Part shown: in pieces, positions 17,786 to 24,932 of the stretch
Position numbering within the stretch: the stretch's first letter is position 1
How the letters are laid out: the number at the start of each line of letters is the position of its first letter
Assembly: GCA_025060275.1 (NCBI GenBank)
Contig: JANXCJ010000009.1
Location: forward strand, 1-25,031
From: Bacteroidia bacterium
GTDB lineage: Bacteria > Bacteroidota > Bacteroidia > SpSt-205
DNA: 25,031 bases
Direction of reading: 5' to 3'
Program-made: the position numbers and the translations under genes
The notes under the pieces: generated by a model
The model's database searches: none
What the model saw: the letters and a program-made list of their open reading frames with translations, nothing else
Told to the model about the DNA's origin: nothing

Positions 17786-17809
17786 GCCCAACTACACAGG
17801 TAGTTAGGC
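17786..17809 (-). promoter_or_regulatory. Hairpin in the rplL-rpoB intergenic region (possible attenuator or processing site)
   Basis: The minus-strand RNA would form GCCTAACTAC-CUGU-GUAGUUGGGC, a 10-bp stem with one G-U pair and a 4-nt loop. It lies in the only sizeable gap of the ribosomal protein-polymerase block, 28 nt before the rpoB ATG. A U-rich stretch (TTCTTTTT) begins about 6 nt after the stem, too far for a strong classical terminator but compatible with partial termination. The position matches that of the E. coli rplL-rpoB attenuator and RNase III site, which tune polymerase output relative to ribosomal proteins. The function here is inferred. Confidence 0.55.
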
Positions 17810-17840
17810 ACATAAAACCGAATACGCATTCAGAAAAGTT

Positions 17841-18227
17841 CTACTTGACTTCAACGTCAGCTCCCAGTTCGGCAAGCTGCTGGCGTATCTGCTCGGCTTC
17901 CTCCCGAGAGATTTTTTCCTTAATGGGTTGGGGAGCTTTATCCACCAGTTCTTTTGCTTCCTTCAGGCCAAGGCCCGTGATATTCTTTACAACCTTAACG
18001 ACATCCAGCTTGCGTTCACCGGGGGCCTTTAGAATGACATCAAATTCAGTTTTGGCAGGGGCCTGTGGCTCTGAGACAGCAGGCGCAGCAGAAGCAGGGC
18101 CTGCCACCATCACCGGTGCCGCTGCAGGCTTAATGCCGTAATCATTTTCCAGAATTGAAGCCAACTCGTTCACTTCTTTTACCGTAAGGTTTACTAAGGT
18201 TTCTGCTAATGCTTTCAAGTCAGCCAT
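17841..18227 (-). CDS. rplL: Ribosomal protein bL12 (L7/L12), 128 aa
   Basis: This is the ribosomal stalk protein that recruits translation factors to the large subunit. The N-terminal dimerisation helices (MADLKALAETLVNLTVKEVNELASIL) are followed by an Ala/Pro-rich hinge (about residues 35-60). The compact C-terminal domain holds the factor-binding helix in GLGLKEAKELVDKAPQPIKE. Length and domain order are normal. It starts 15 bp after rplJ, which encodes its stalk partner bL10/uL10. A strong hairpin follows it before rpoB and could lower polymerase expression relative to the stalk proteins, which are needed in several copies per ribosome. Confidence 0.98.
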   Translation of the reverse strand: MADLKALAETLVNLTVKEVNELASILENDYGIKPAAAPVMVAGPASAAPAVSEPQAPAKTEFDVILKAPGERKLDVVKVVKNITGLGLKEAKELVDKAPQPIKEKISREEAEQIRQQLAELGADVEVK

Positions 18228-18242
18228 AGTATTCAGTTTATT

Positions 18243-18776
18243 CTATGCGTTTCTTTTAGATAGACTTTCCAGTAGAGCTAAAATCGTATGCCCCCCACTT
18301 TGAAGGGCTCCTAATGTGCGATGAAGAGGAGACTGTAAGCGAGCAACTAATTCAGCTATGAGTTCACGACGGGATTTAAGGCGTGTAAGTGTTTCTAAAT
18401 GCTCTTCTCCAATAAAGGGAGTCTCCTCCACATAAGCGGCTTTCAGCACAGGATAATCTTTACGAAGCTTCTTCCGAAAATCCTCTAACGCAAGCGCAGG
18501 CTCTTTGGGCTCGGAATTATAGAATATAACCGCGCTATTTTGATGAAGCACGGACTCAAATAAGTCTGATTGGGGAATCTGTGCATTTTTCAGGGCTTTC
18601 ATCATGAGCGTGTTCTTGACGACACGGAGCTTGAGGCCCCTCTCATGAAGAGCTCTTCGGAACTCTACTGTCTCACCTGCCGTGAGGGGGCCCAGATTGA
18701 GGAGATAGAATCCAGATGCTTCTTGCAGTGATTGTGTAAGTTCCTGAATGATAGCGGTTTTCTCTTCTCGGGTCAT
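18243..18776 (-). CDS. rplJ: Ribosomal protein uL10, 177 aa
   Basis: This is the stalk base protein that anchors the L7/L12 dimers to 23S rRNA. The sequence begins MTREEKTAIIQELTQSLQEASGFYLLNLGPLT and shows the L10 core LRVVKNTLMMKAL. The C-terminal helix (LVARLQSPLHRTLGALQSGGHTILALLESL) is where L7/L12 dimers bind. Its ATG overlaps the rplA stop codon (ATGA), so there is no separate leader in which the classical L10 autoregulatory site of E. coli could lie. Any feedback by L10-L7/L12 would have to act elsewhere on the message. Confidence 0.97.
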   Translation of the reverse strand: MTREEKTAIIQELTQSLQEASGFYLLNLGPLTAGETVEFRRALHERGLKLRVVKNTLMMKALKNAQIPQSDLFESVLHQNSAVIFYNSEPKEPALALEDFRKKLRKDYPVLKAAYVEETPFIGEEHLETLTRLKSRRELIAELVARLQSPLHRTLGALQSGGHTILALLESLSKRNA

Positions 18777-19459
18777 AAGCGGCTCCTATCTATCAAAATA
18801 GAGGGGCTCATAGTAGTGGATAGATAAACAGAGAGAATATAGTTTCCCTTTACCGCAGCTGGCTTGAGAGCTTCTATAGTTCTTATAGCTTCAATAGCGT
18901 TTTCCCTCAGTTTCTGGGTTTCAAAGGAAGCTTTGCCAATAGGAATATGTACTACACCTGTTTTATCGTTTCGCACTTCTATTTTGCCTGCTTTGACTTC
19001 CTTGATAGCCTTGGCTATATCGGGGCTTACCGTGCCGCTTTTAGGATTAGGCATGAGGCCGCGAGGACCTAAAATTTTCCCTAAGCGAGCTACTTTAGAC
19101 ATCACATCAGGAGTGCATACCACTACATCCATGTCTAGCCATCCTTGTTCTATTTTAGCGATATACTCCTCTAACCCCACATAATCAGCACCCGCTGCTT
19201 CTGCATCCTTTTGCTTATCAGGTGAAACCAGAGCCAAAACTCTCACCTGCCGCCCCGTACCATGAGGCAACGTAACAGTACCTCTCACCAGCTGCTCAGC
19301 ATACCGAGGGTCTATATTCAGATCAATAGAGAGTTCAAAGGTAGCATCAAAACGTTCATATCGCACTTTCTTGAGGGTCTCTATAGCCTCCCCTAAGGGA
19401 TACGGTCGCTTTTCTATGGCTCTGAGAGCTGTAAGGTATTTCTTTCCTCTATGCGGCAT
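18773..19459 (-). CDS. rplA: Ribosomal protein uL1, 228 aa
   Basis: This protein forms the mobile L1 stalk by the ribosomal E site and in many bacteria represses its own operon by binding the mRNA. Diagnostic segments are FDATFELSIDLNIDPRYAEQLVRGTVTLPHGTG and LGKILGPRGLMPNPKSGTVSPD, the strongest L1 signature. A further match is VRNDKTGVVHIPIGK. The ATG lies 2 bp after the rplK stop and the stop overlaps rplJ. Length is normal. The C-terminal TTMSPSILID matches the family end. Confidence 0.98.
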   Translation of the reverse strand: MPHRGKKYLTALRAIEKRPYPLGEAIETLKKVRYERFDATFELSIDLNIDPRYAEQLVRGTVTLPHGTGRQVRVLALVSPDKQKDAEAAGADYVGLEEYIAKIEQGWLDMDVVVCTPDVMSKVARLGKILGPRGLMPNPKSGTVSPDIAKAIKEVKAGKIEVRNDKTGVVHIPIGKASFETQKLRENAIEAIRTIEALKPAAVKGNYILSVYLSTTMSPSILIDRSRL

Positions 19460-19461
19460 AT

Positions 19462-19890
19462 CTACTTTTCTCCCTGAATGATCAGCCCCATGTTTTTAGC
19501 GGTACCCGCTATCATGTTCATAGCAGCCTCTATAGTATAGCAGTTCAGATCAGGCATCTTTTTTTCTGCAATTTCCCGAATTTGTGTCCATGTAACGGTG
19601 CCTACCTTTTTACGGTTAGGCTCGCCTGAGCCTTTCTCTATTTTGGCTGCCTTCTTGAGAAGCTCGGCTGCCGGGGGGGTCTTTATGATAAAATCAAAGC
19701 TCTTGTCCTTATATACTGTAACTATTACAGGAAGAACCTCCCCCATGCGATCCTGGGTACGAGCATTGAATTGTTTACAAAACTCCATCAGATTCACTCC
19801 TTTGGAACCCAGAGCTGGCCCAATAGGAGGAGCTGGATTAGCCTGTCCGCCCTTTATTTGAAGCTTTACAATAGCCGCTACCTCTTTCAT
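19462..19890 (-). CDS. rplK: Ribosomal protein uL11, 142 aa
   Basis: This protein sits at the GTPase-associated centre of 23S rRNA next to the L10/L12 stalk. The N-terminal domain has the expected KLQIKGGQANPAPPIGPALGSKGVNLMEFCKQFN. The C-terminal rRNA-binding domain follows with GTVTWTQIREIAEKKMPDLN and AAMNMIAGTAKNMGL. The helix-1 prolines PAPPIGPALG, where thiopeptide antibiotics act, are intact. Its start overlaps the nusG stop codon (ATGA) and rplA follows after 2 bp. Confidence 0.98.
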   Translation of the reverse strand: MKEVAAIVKLQIKGGQANPAPPIGPALGSKGVNLMEFCKQFNARTQDRMGEVLPVIVTVYKDKSFDFIIKTPPAAELLKKAAKIEKGSGEPNRKKVGTVTWTQIREIAEKKMPDLNCYTIEAAMNMIAGTAKNMGLIIQGEK

Positions 19891-20438
19891 ATCTTTTCTG
19901 CGTGATAATAGGGAAGTTCTACGGGTGTTTCACGATTAAATATCTTGACACGCACTTGGATACGCTGTTTTTCAGGATAGACTTCAGCCACATATCCTTG
20001 GAAGCCTGCAAAAGGTCCCTCTATAATCCGTACAGCCTGCCCTACTTCAAAATCCTGTCTGATTTCTATAGGTGTCTCCGCTGATCTCACTCGGGAGAGA
20101 ATAGGAGATATTTCTATATCGGACAGAGGTACAGGCTTAGCTCCCCGAGTGGGAGATACAAAATACATCACATCGGGGATACTTCGCAGGATTTGGATGA
20201 GTTCTGGCACATCTTCCTCCATAGGAATATCTAAGAACAAATACCCCGGCATAAATACCCTGTCTCGCTCGCGTTTTTTCCCTCCCTTACGGTCCTCAAG
20301 GACCTTTTCCATCGGCACTAAAATATCCGTCACCCTGTGAGACAAGCCAAGCCGTTCTAACTCCTGACGAATACGCATAGAGACCTTCTTCTCTTGGGAG
20401 ACACGGACTTTTAGGGCATACCAAGCCATTTGGTACAT
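19887..20438 (-). CDS. nusG: Transcription elongation/antitermination factor NusG, 183 aa
   Basis: NusG binds the RNA polymerase clamp and couples it to Rho or the ribosome. The N-terminal NGN domain begins WYALKVRVSQEKKVSMRI and includes FMPGYLFLDI and PDVMYFVS. The C-terminal KOW domain starts at FEVGQAVRIIEGPFAGFQGYV. The frame opens with TTG (20441), ATG (20438) and ATG (20429). The 20438 start is preferred because it shares its A with the secE stop codon (TGATG), a typical restart arrangement. The 20429 start (MAWYALKV) matches the commonest family N-terminus and remains possible. It overlaps rplK by 4 bp. Confidence 0.97.
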   Translation of the reverse strand: MYQMAWYALKVRVSQEKKVSMRIRQELERLGLSHRVTDILVPMEKVLEDRKGGKKRERDRVFMPGYLFLDIPMEEDVPELIQILRSIPDVMYFVSPTRGAKPVPLSDIEISPILSRVRSAETPIEIRQDFEVGQAVRIIEGPFAGFQGYVAEVYPEKQRIQVRVKIFNRETPVELPYYHAEKI

Positions 20439-20632
20439 CAAAATAAGGAGTAAACACCGCGCATAATCGTGCTAAAAATCAAGTCTATAAGGCCAATTAC
20501 AATCGCAATCAACAAGCTGCCTACAAGTACTGTCACCGTAGTACTGAAAAGCTGAGGAAAAGCAGGCCACTCTACTTTCTCTCGCCATTCGGTGAAGTAT
20601 TCTTTCCAGACCTTGGTTAGCTTCTCTCTCAT
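20438..20632 (-). CDS. secE: Preprotein translocase subunit SecE, 64 aa
   Basis: This is the small stabilising subunit of the SecYEG channel in the inner membrane. The N-terminal amphipathic part (LTKVWKEYFTEWREKVEWPAF) contains the conserved EWxKVEWP-like motif. One membrane segment follows, from about residue 31 to 54 (TVTVLVGSLLIAIVIGLIDL). It is the short single-span form usual outside Gammaproteobacteria. Its ATG is only 2 nt from the 3' end of tRNA-Trp, leaving no room for a leader if the tRNA is excised from the transcript. Its stop overlaps the start of nusG. Confidence 0.95.
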   Translation of the reverse strand: MREKLTKVWKEYFTEWREKVEWPAFPQLFSTTVTVLVGSLLIAIVIGLIDLIFSTIMRGVYSLF

Positions 20633-20634
20633 TG

Positions 20635-20707
20635 CACGGGTGGCAGGACTCGAACCCGCAGCCTGCGGTTTTGGAGACCGCTGCTCTACCAGTTGAGCTA
20701 CACCCGT
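20635..20707 (-). tRNA. tRNA-Trp (anticodon CCA)
   Basis: The minus strand forms a normal cloverleaf. The acceptor stem is ACGGGTG/CACCCGT, the D arm GCTC-AACTGGTA-GAGC and the anticodon arm GCGGT-CTCCAAA-ACCGC with anticodon CCA. The T arm is GCGGG-TTCGAGT-CCTGC, which includes a G-U pair. The discriminator is G, as expected for Trp. The next bases are CA followed by the secE ATG, so CCA is not fully encoded. It lies 15 bp after tuf, in the widely conserved order tuf-trnW-secE-nusG. Confidence 0.97.
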
Positions 20708-20722
20708 ATGTGAAGCGCAAAA

Positions 20723-21910
20723 TTAATCTAAAATTTCAGTAACTTGACCTGCTCCAATAGTACGCCCTCCCTCCCGAATAGCAAAACGAAGCCCTTTCTC
20801 CATCGCAATAGGATAAATAAGCTCCACTTGAATGCTTACATTATCCCCTGGCATTACCATTGGCACATCGGGAGGTAGCGTAATAGTACCTGTCACATCC
20901 GCCGTGCGGAAGAAAAACTGAGGGCGATAATTTGTAGTAAAAGGAGTATGGCGCCCTCCTTCCTCCTTTGTTAGGACATATACTTCTGCTTTGAACTTTT
21001 TGTGGGGAGTTACACTATTAGGTGCGCACACTACCATTCCCCTCCGTACTTGATCCTTGTCTATACCTCGTAAGAGTAAGCCCACATTATCCCCTGCTTG
21101 CCCTTCTTCCAGCAGCTTCCGAAACATTTCTATTCCTGTCACGACAGAAGTGAGCTTATCCTCTCTAAGTCCCACAATGTCTACAGGCTCATTCATACGA
21201 ATTTTACCCCGCTCAATCCTGCCTGTCACCACGGTACCCCGACCAGTGATAGAAACCACATCCTCTATGGGCAGCAGGAAAGGCTTATCAATAATCCTTG
21301 GGGGCGTGGGAATATAGCTATCAAGCGTATTTAGAAGCTCTATAATCTTTTCTTCCCATTTAGCATCCCCATTGAGAGCACCCAGGGCAGATCCCCGAAT
21401 AATCGGTGTCGTATCTCCCGGATAACCATAGAAGTTCAAAAGATCACGAATTTCCATCTCTGCCAATTCTAAAAGCTCCTCATCATCTACCATATCCACT
21501 TTATTGAGAAACACGACTATATAAGGAACCCCTACCTGACGAGCCAAAAGTATATGTTCTCTCGTTTGTGCTTTTGGTCCATCCGTGGCAGCCACAACGA
21601 GAATAGCCCCATCCATCTGCGCAGCTCCTGTTACCATGTTTTTCACATAGTCCGCATGCCCTGGGCAATCAATATGTGCATAGTGTCTCTTCTCTGTTTG
21701 ATACTCCACATGAGCAGTATTGATGGTAATGCCTCGTTCTTTTTCTTCAGGGGCACTGTCAATAGATTCGTATGTGCGCTCTTGAGCTAATCCTCTCTTT
21801 GCGAGCACCTTAGTAATCGCAGCAGTAAGAGTAGTTTTACCATGATCTACGTGTCCAATTGTACCTACATTAACATGCTCTTTATCGCGAACAAAAACCG
21901 GCTTAGACAT
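20723..21910 (-). CDS. tuf: Elongation factor Tu, 395 aa
   Basis: EF-Tu is the GTPase that carries aminoacyl-tRNA to the ribosome. The GTP-binding motifs are all present: GHVDHGKT (19-26), the switch I region EKERGITINTAHVEY, DCPGHADYVKNM (81-92) and NKVD (136-139). Domains 2 and 3 follow, with GRGTVVTGRIERG, GDNVGLLLRGI and the C-terminal MVMPGDNVSIQVELI. One departure is GPKAQTREH at 111-119, where nearly all bacterial EF-Tu proteins read GPMPQTREH, so K113 and A114 replace Met and Pro. The gene has a candidate Bacteroidota-type promoter and a structured leader of about 85 nt, and it heads the transcription-translation block. Confidence 0.99.
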   Translation of the reverse strand: MSKPVFVRDKEHVNVGTIGHVDHGKTTLTAAITKVLAKRGLAQERTYESIDSAPEEKERGITINTAHVEYQTEKRHYAHIDCPGHADYVKNMVTGAAQMDGAILVVAATDGPKAQTREHILLARQVGVPYIVVFLNKVDMVDDEELLELAEMEIRDLLNFYGYPGDTTPIIRGSALGALNGDAKWEEKIIELLNTLDSYIPTPPRIIDKPFLLPIEDVVSITGRGTVVTGRIERGKIRMNEPVDIVGLREDKLTSVVTGIEMFRKLLEEGQAGDNVGLLLRGIDKDQVRRGMVVCAPNSVTPHKKFKAEVYVLTKEEGGRHTPFTTNYRPQFFFRTADVTGTITLPPDVPMVMPGDNVSIQVELIYPIAMEKGLRFAIREGGRTIGAGQVTEILD

Positions 21911-21911
21911 A

Positions 21912-21981
21912 TAGTGCGCTTGTGCGGAGTCGAACCGGCCCTTCCTAATGGTCCTCTACCCATTAGGATGCTCCCACGAGC
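21912..21981 (-). other. tRNA-like structured leader (or degenerate tRNA) abutting tuf
   Basis: In the RNA direction the region shows, in tRNA order, a 4-bp hairpin GCTC-GUGG-GAGC (21981-21970) and a perfect 9-bp hairpin with 8-nt loop GUAGAGGA (21968-21943). A T-arm-like CGG-UUCGACU-CCG with a canonical T-loop (21937-21925) follows. The segment ends 1 nt before the tuf ATG. The four-base D-type loop, the overlong middle stem, the missing outer T-stem pairs and the absent acceptor pairing rule out a normal tRNA. It could be a tRNA relic, since tRNA genes commonly precede tuf in bacteria, or a regulatory mimic. Whether it is functional is unknown. Confidence 0.4.
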
Positions 21982-22000
21982 TCCAAGGCAAAAGTTGGCG

Positions 22001-22028
22001 CAAAAATACAAAAAATTTTAGGTACCAA
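22001..22028 (-). promoter_or_regulatory. Candidate Bacteroidota-type promoter for the tuf-secE-nusG-rpl-rpo unit
   Basis: On the minus strand TTG (22028-22026), 17 bp and TATTTTTG (22008-22001) fit the published TTG-N17-23-TAnnTTTG promoter form of Bacteroidota. Transcription would begin near 21996, giving tuf a leader of about 85 nt that includes the whole tRNA-like structure. The region is T-rich, so a chance match is possible. Confidence 0.5.
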
Positions 22029-22079
22029 GCCCCCCTCACCATGCCTTACATTCGTACAAAGTTTGATACCCCTATTTTG

Positions 22080-22859
22080 TCAGGAATAAAGAAGAAACAC
22101 CCCTATTCCAAAAATCGTGATAGCAAAAAGACGAGCGAGATGCGGACCTGCTATGCGCTGGGCTATGCGGGAAGAGATAGCGCTCCCTACAAGAATACCT
22201 AAAGCCAATGCAAAAGCTACCCCTACCATAACATTTCCTTTCTGCCAATACGGAATTACTGCCATGAAACTCACGGGTAGAGTCATAGTAAGCAAACTTG
22301 TGCCCTGCGCCATGTGCTGATCTACCTTGACAAGAAGTACTAATAGGGGCACTATGATCACCCCCCCTCCCAAGCCTGTGAGACCCTTTAGAGCACCAGC
22401 AGCCAAGCCTATGATAAGCCCCCACATTACTTTGTACAAAGCCCCTTTTTTCTGCCCCTCTCCCGCTGAGGGAAAGGAAAAAGAACGACCCGCTCGCCAG
22501 AATTGCCATACCGATACTACAATCAGAAAAACGGCAAAGACCTGCGTAAGAAGCTCACTACGCATTTCTTGCACCCATCGGGCGACAAAAAAGCTAGAAA
22601 CCGCTATACCCCCTGCTACTCCCAATGCTAAATGCCCATCTACTCTTCCATGCTTGTAATAATTCCAAGCTGCCCAGCCAAATACAGGCAGAGCAAATGC
22701 TAAAAGCGCTGTACCCTGAGCTACATGCTGTGTATAGCCCATTATTAGGACCAGAAGGGGAATGATTATCGTCCCTCCTCCTATTCCCACTAACCCACTT
22801 ATCACGCCAGATAAAAGTCCTAAAGCGAATCCAATAGCCCACTCAGATAGCCCTGACAT
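22080..22859 (-). CDS. TauE/SafE-family membrane permease (DUF81), 259 aa
   Basis: This is a predicted polytopic inner-membrane transporter of the TauE/SafE group, whose characterised members export sulfite, sulfoacetate or related organosulfur anions. About eight hydrophobic segments are seen. The family's internal repeat is clear: LGLLSGVISGLVGIGGGTIIIPLL near the N-terminus and GLAAGALKGLTGLGGGVIIVPLL in the second half. Each repeat is followed by a QHxAQGTxLL motif (TQHVAQGTALL, DQHMAQGTSLL). The frame also opens at an ATG at 22913, but that codon lies beyond the terminator hairpin of the upstream gene and adds 18 residues unlike the family. The ATG at 22859 (MSGLSEWAIGFALG) is therefore chosen. 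The substrate cannot be assigned and there are no sulfur genes nearby. Confidence 0.88.
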   Translation of the reverse strand: MSGLSEWAIGFALGLLSGVISGLVGIGGGTIIIPLLVLIMGYTQHVAQGTALLAFALPVFGWAAWNYYKHGRVDGHLALGVAGGIAVSSFFVARWVQEMRSELLTQVFAVFLIVVSVWQFWRAGRSFSFPSAGEGQKKGALYKVMWGLIIGLAAGALKGLTGLGGGVIIVPLLVLLVKVDQHMAQGTSLLTMTLPVSFMAVIPYWQKGNVMVGVAFALALGILVGSAISSRIAQRIAGPHLARLFAITIFGIGVFLLYS

Positions 22860-22869
22860 GATGCGAAAG

Positions 22870-22908
22870 AAAACAAAATTGCAGTGGAGAGCTTCTCCTC
22901 CCCACTGC
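22870..22908 (-). terminator. Rho-independent terminator after the T9SS-secreted protein gene
   Basis: The minus-strand RNA forms GCAGUGGGGAG-GAGAAG-CUCUCCACUGC, an 11-bp stem with one G-U pair and a 6-nt loop, followed at once by AAUUUUGUUUU. It lies 32 bp after the stop codon of the surface protein gene and before the permease start. This separates the two genes and argues against the upstream ATG of the permease. Confidence 0.8.
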
Positions 22909-22940
22909 AGCATAGTCCAAGAGATGATTTATTTCTGATT

Positions 22941-24932
22941 TTACTCTGCTATTACAAAGCGAACCCCTTGAGTGTAACCTTGATAAGTGGCTCCCACGAA
23001 ATAGGTCCCAGCAGGAAGAGAGACGGGTATTCTGAATTTATACCTGCCTGCTGGTACCTGGCAGTCTCCCTGCCACACGAGCTGCCCTGCTATATCTACA
23101 ATTCGTACATGTACTTTGCCAGAGTGGGGCAGGTCAAATCGTATAAATGGTGCTTCCGTAGAGGGGTTGGGGAACACCGTAAAGTTCCAACTACCTCCAT
23201 TTGAAGCCGTGCGAATGCTCATGGATTGGCTGAGCCGACACACAAGTCCCACGGCATAGTCCACTCCTTCTAGATTTCTATCAGGTGCCCAAATACCGGC
23301 TATCCCTTCCAAGCCCCTACGAGAGATAGGCACACTTTCATCAGCTACTACAAAATTTCCAATAGTACCAGCATTAGAAGGACTTAGCACCTTGAAACCT
23401 ACCGCAATAGCTTGACCTCCTGCAAGAGAGAGAGGAGAGCTAAGCGGTACGGTATAGCGACGCAGTGTGAAAGTCTGATTATTCTGCCCCGTGAAGTTTG
23501 CTAAAACCTCCCCATTTCCAAAGTCTAACACATCAATACCCACTGAGTCTATCTGGGTTCCTACAGCACCCGAAGCTAAATCATAGTTATAGACCCACAG
23601 AGCCAGAGGATAATTTGAAGTGCCTGCGTCTTCAGATAGCATGTCCACAGATAGAGCTTCCACCTCTATGTCCTGCGGCGCCACAAATACCATCCCATTA
23701 GCAAAGCTCACCCCTCCAATCTCCTCATTCGCAGGGTCCCATATCCCGTCATCATAGCGCAGAATATAGGCTCCCCGATTAGGTCCGGTTGTCAGGCTAT
23801 CAGAAATAACCAGTTCAGAGAGATACTGGTTATTGCCTGCGAAGCCATCACCGCCTCCCATAATGGTCACCATATGAATAGCTCTATAGCTACCTGTAGC
23901 TAATGAAGTGGGAGTACTCCGATTAGAGTTGAAAGGCTTCGTATAGGTGGAAACAAAACTCGCACTTGGGTTAAAGGGAGGCTGTATAAAAATCGTATCA
24001 GCATATATTACGGTCGTGCCACTGCCAGGTCCTAATACACGCAGCACAGAACGAACCTGATTAGAAACTACCTGATTCCCTGTATTGAGGACTCCGGCTT
24101 GCAGAGACGGGGAGACACCATTCTTAATGACAAAAATACCTTCTCCACGAGGCGTGAGAGACCAATCCGCCTGCACATCCGTAACAGAGCATGCAAAGGT
24201 ACGGGGGTGCCAAATCTTAATGACATATTCTGAAAAAGGCACAGGCCAAGCAGCCGCTATATTTAGACCCGACTGTCCTGTTATATTCTCCATGCCTACT
24301 ACATTGAAGTTACCATTTGAATAGGAGCTATGATAACCTGTCGTTATTTCCTTATACTGGAGAGTAATGGAGGAGTCATTAGGATCAAGTATAATCTGGA
24401 ATGAATTTCTACCACTCCAGTGTCCAGGGGTATTTCCATTCCAATAAGGCACGCTGTCCCAAGTGATTACGAAGCGTCCATTCCCATCTACCCCATACAC
24501 AAGCTTAGCCCTAGGAATAGGTGCTCCCGCATCATCCGTGAAAGTAAGGTCCGAAACATAAGCCCCTATCCATTCGTTAGGTGCAGCTGGATTTGGGAAG
24601 GTAGGGAAGTAAGGCGGCGCACCAGAAGAGACATTTGCACCTCTTTCAAATACGATATATCCATTTGAGCCTACATATATTTTATTATAGCTATTCCAGT
24701 AATAAACAAAGGAAAAGGGCAAAATTATGGGACCAGCGAAGTTATCATCCCCTAAACCCGTCAGATACTGTGGATTCGTAAGCTCACTAATCTCTACCCA
24801 GTCGTAGGTCGGTGTAGAGTCAGGTACGCCCGCAAGATGGGTATACCACCTGTAACCGCATACATCTCCACCTACATTCGCAGGCTGCGCATATACAAGT
24901 GCAGCAGCTAGGTAAAGGCTAACGTAACGCAT
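22941..24932 (-). CDS. Type IX secretion system cargo protein with C-terminal sorting domain, 663 aa
   Basis: This is a secreted or surface-attached protein of unknown function. MRYVSLYLAAALVYAQ is a Sec signal peptide, probably cut after VYA or YAQ. Residues about 50-230 form a beta-rich domain (PFSFVYYWNSYNKIYVGSNGYIVFE, FVITWDSVPYWNG, NSFQIILDPNDSSITLQY), like an N-terminal sandwich module found in other secreted Bacteroidota proteins. A further beta-rich middle region follows. From residue 583 to the end is a type A T9SS sorting domain (VFPNPSTEAPFIRFDL, VRIVDIAGQLVWQG, LPAGTYFVGA), which directs export across the outer membrane and cell-surface attachment. No catalytic motif is recognised, so an adhesive or structural role is more likely than an enzymatic one. 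A terminator closes the gene. Confidence 0.9.
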   Translation of the reverse strand: MRYVSLYLAAALVYAQPANVGGDVCGYRWYTHLAGVPDSTPTYDWVEISELTNPQYLTGLGDDNFAGPIILPFSFVYYWNSYNKIYVGSNGYIVFERGANVSSGAPPYFPTFPNPAAPNEWIGAYVSDLTFTDDAGAPIPRAKLVYGVDGNGRFVITWDSVPYWNGNTPGHWSGRNSFQIILDPNDSSITLQYKEITTGYHSSYSNGNFNVVGMENITGQSGLNIAAAWPVPFSEYVIKIWHPRTFACSVTDVQADWSLTPRGEGIFVIKNGVSPSLQAGVLNTGNQVVSNQVRSVLRVLGPGSGTTVIYADTIFIQPPFNPSASFVSTYTKPFNSNRSTPTSLATGSYRAIHMVTIMGGGDGFAGNNQYLSELVISDSLTTGPNRGAYILRYDDGIWDPANEEIGGVSFANGMVFVAPQDIEVEALSVDMLSEDAGTSNYPLALWVYNYDLASGAVGTQIDSVGIDVLDFGNGEVLANFTGQNNQTFTLRRYTVPLSSPLSLAGGQAIAVGFKVLSPSNAGTIGNFVVADESVPISRRGLEGIAGIWAPDRNLEGVDYAVGLVCRLSQSMSIRTASNGGSWNFTVFPNPSTEAPFIRFDLPHSGKVHVRIVDIAGQLVWQGDCQVPAGRYKFRIPVSLPAGTYFVGATYQGYTQGVRFVIAE

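Noticed and set aside
17759..17791. An 11-residue N-terminal extension of RpoB from a TTG
   Set aside because: It would start inside the intergenic hairpin and the added residues do not resemble RpoB; the ATG at 17758 fits better.
21911..21998. A standard tRNA gene immediately upstream of tuf
   Set aside because: The GGTTCGACTCC T-loop is convincing, but several alignments gave no full acceptor stem, no 5-bp anticodon stem with a 7-nt loop, and only three T-stem pairs. It is listed as tRNA-like only.
22860..22913. An 18-residue N-terminal extension of the TauE/SafE protein
   Set aside because: The upstream ATG lies beyond the terminator hairpin of the preceding gene, so a message starting there is unlikely, and the segment is not typical of the family.
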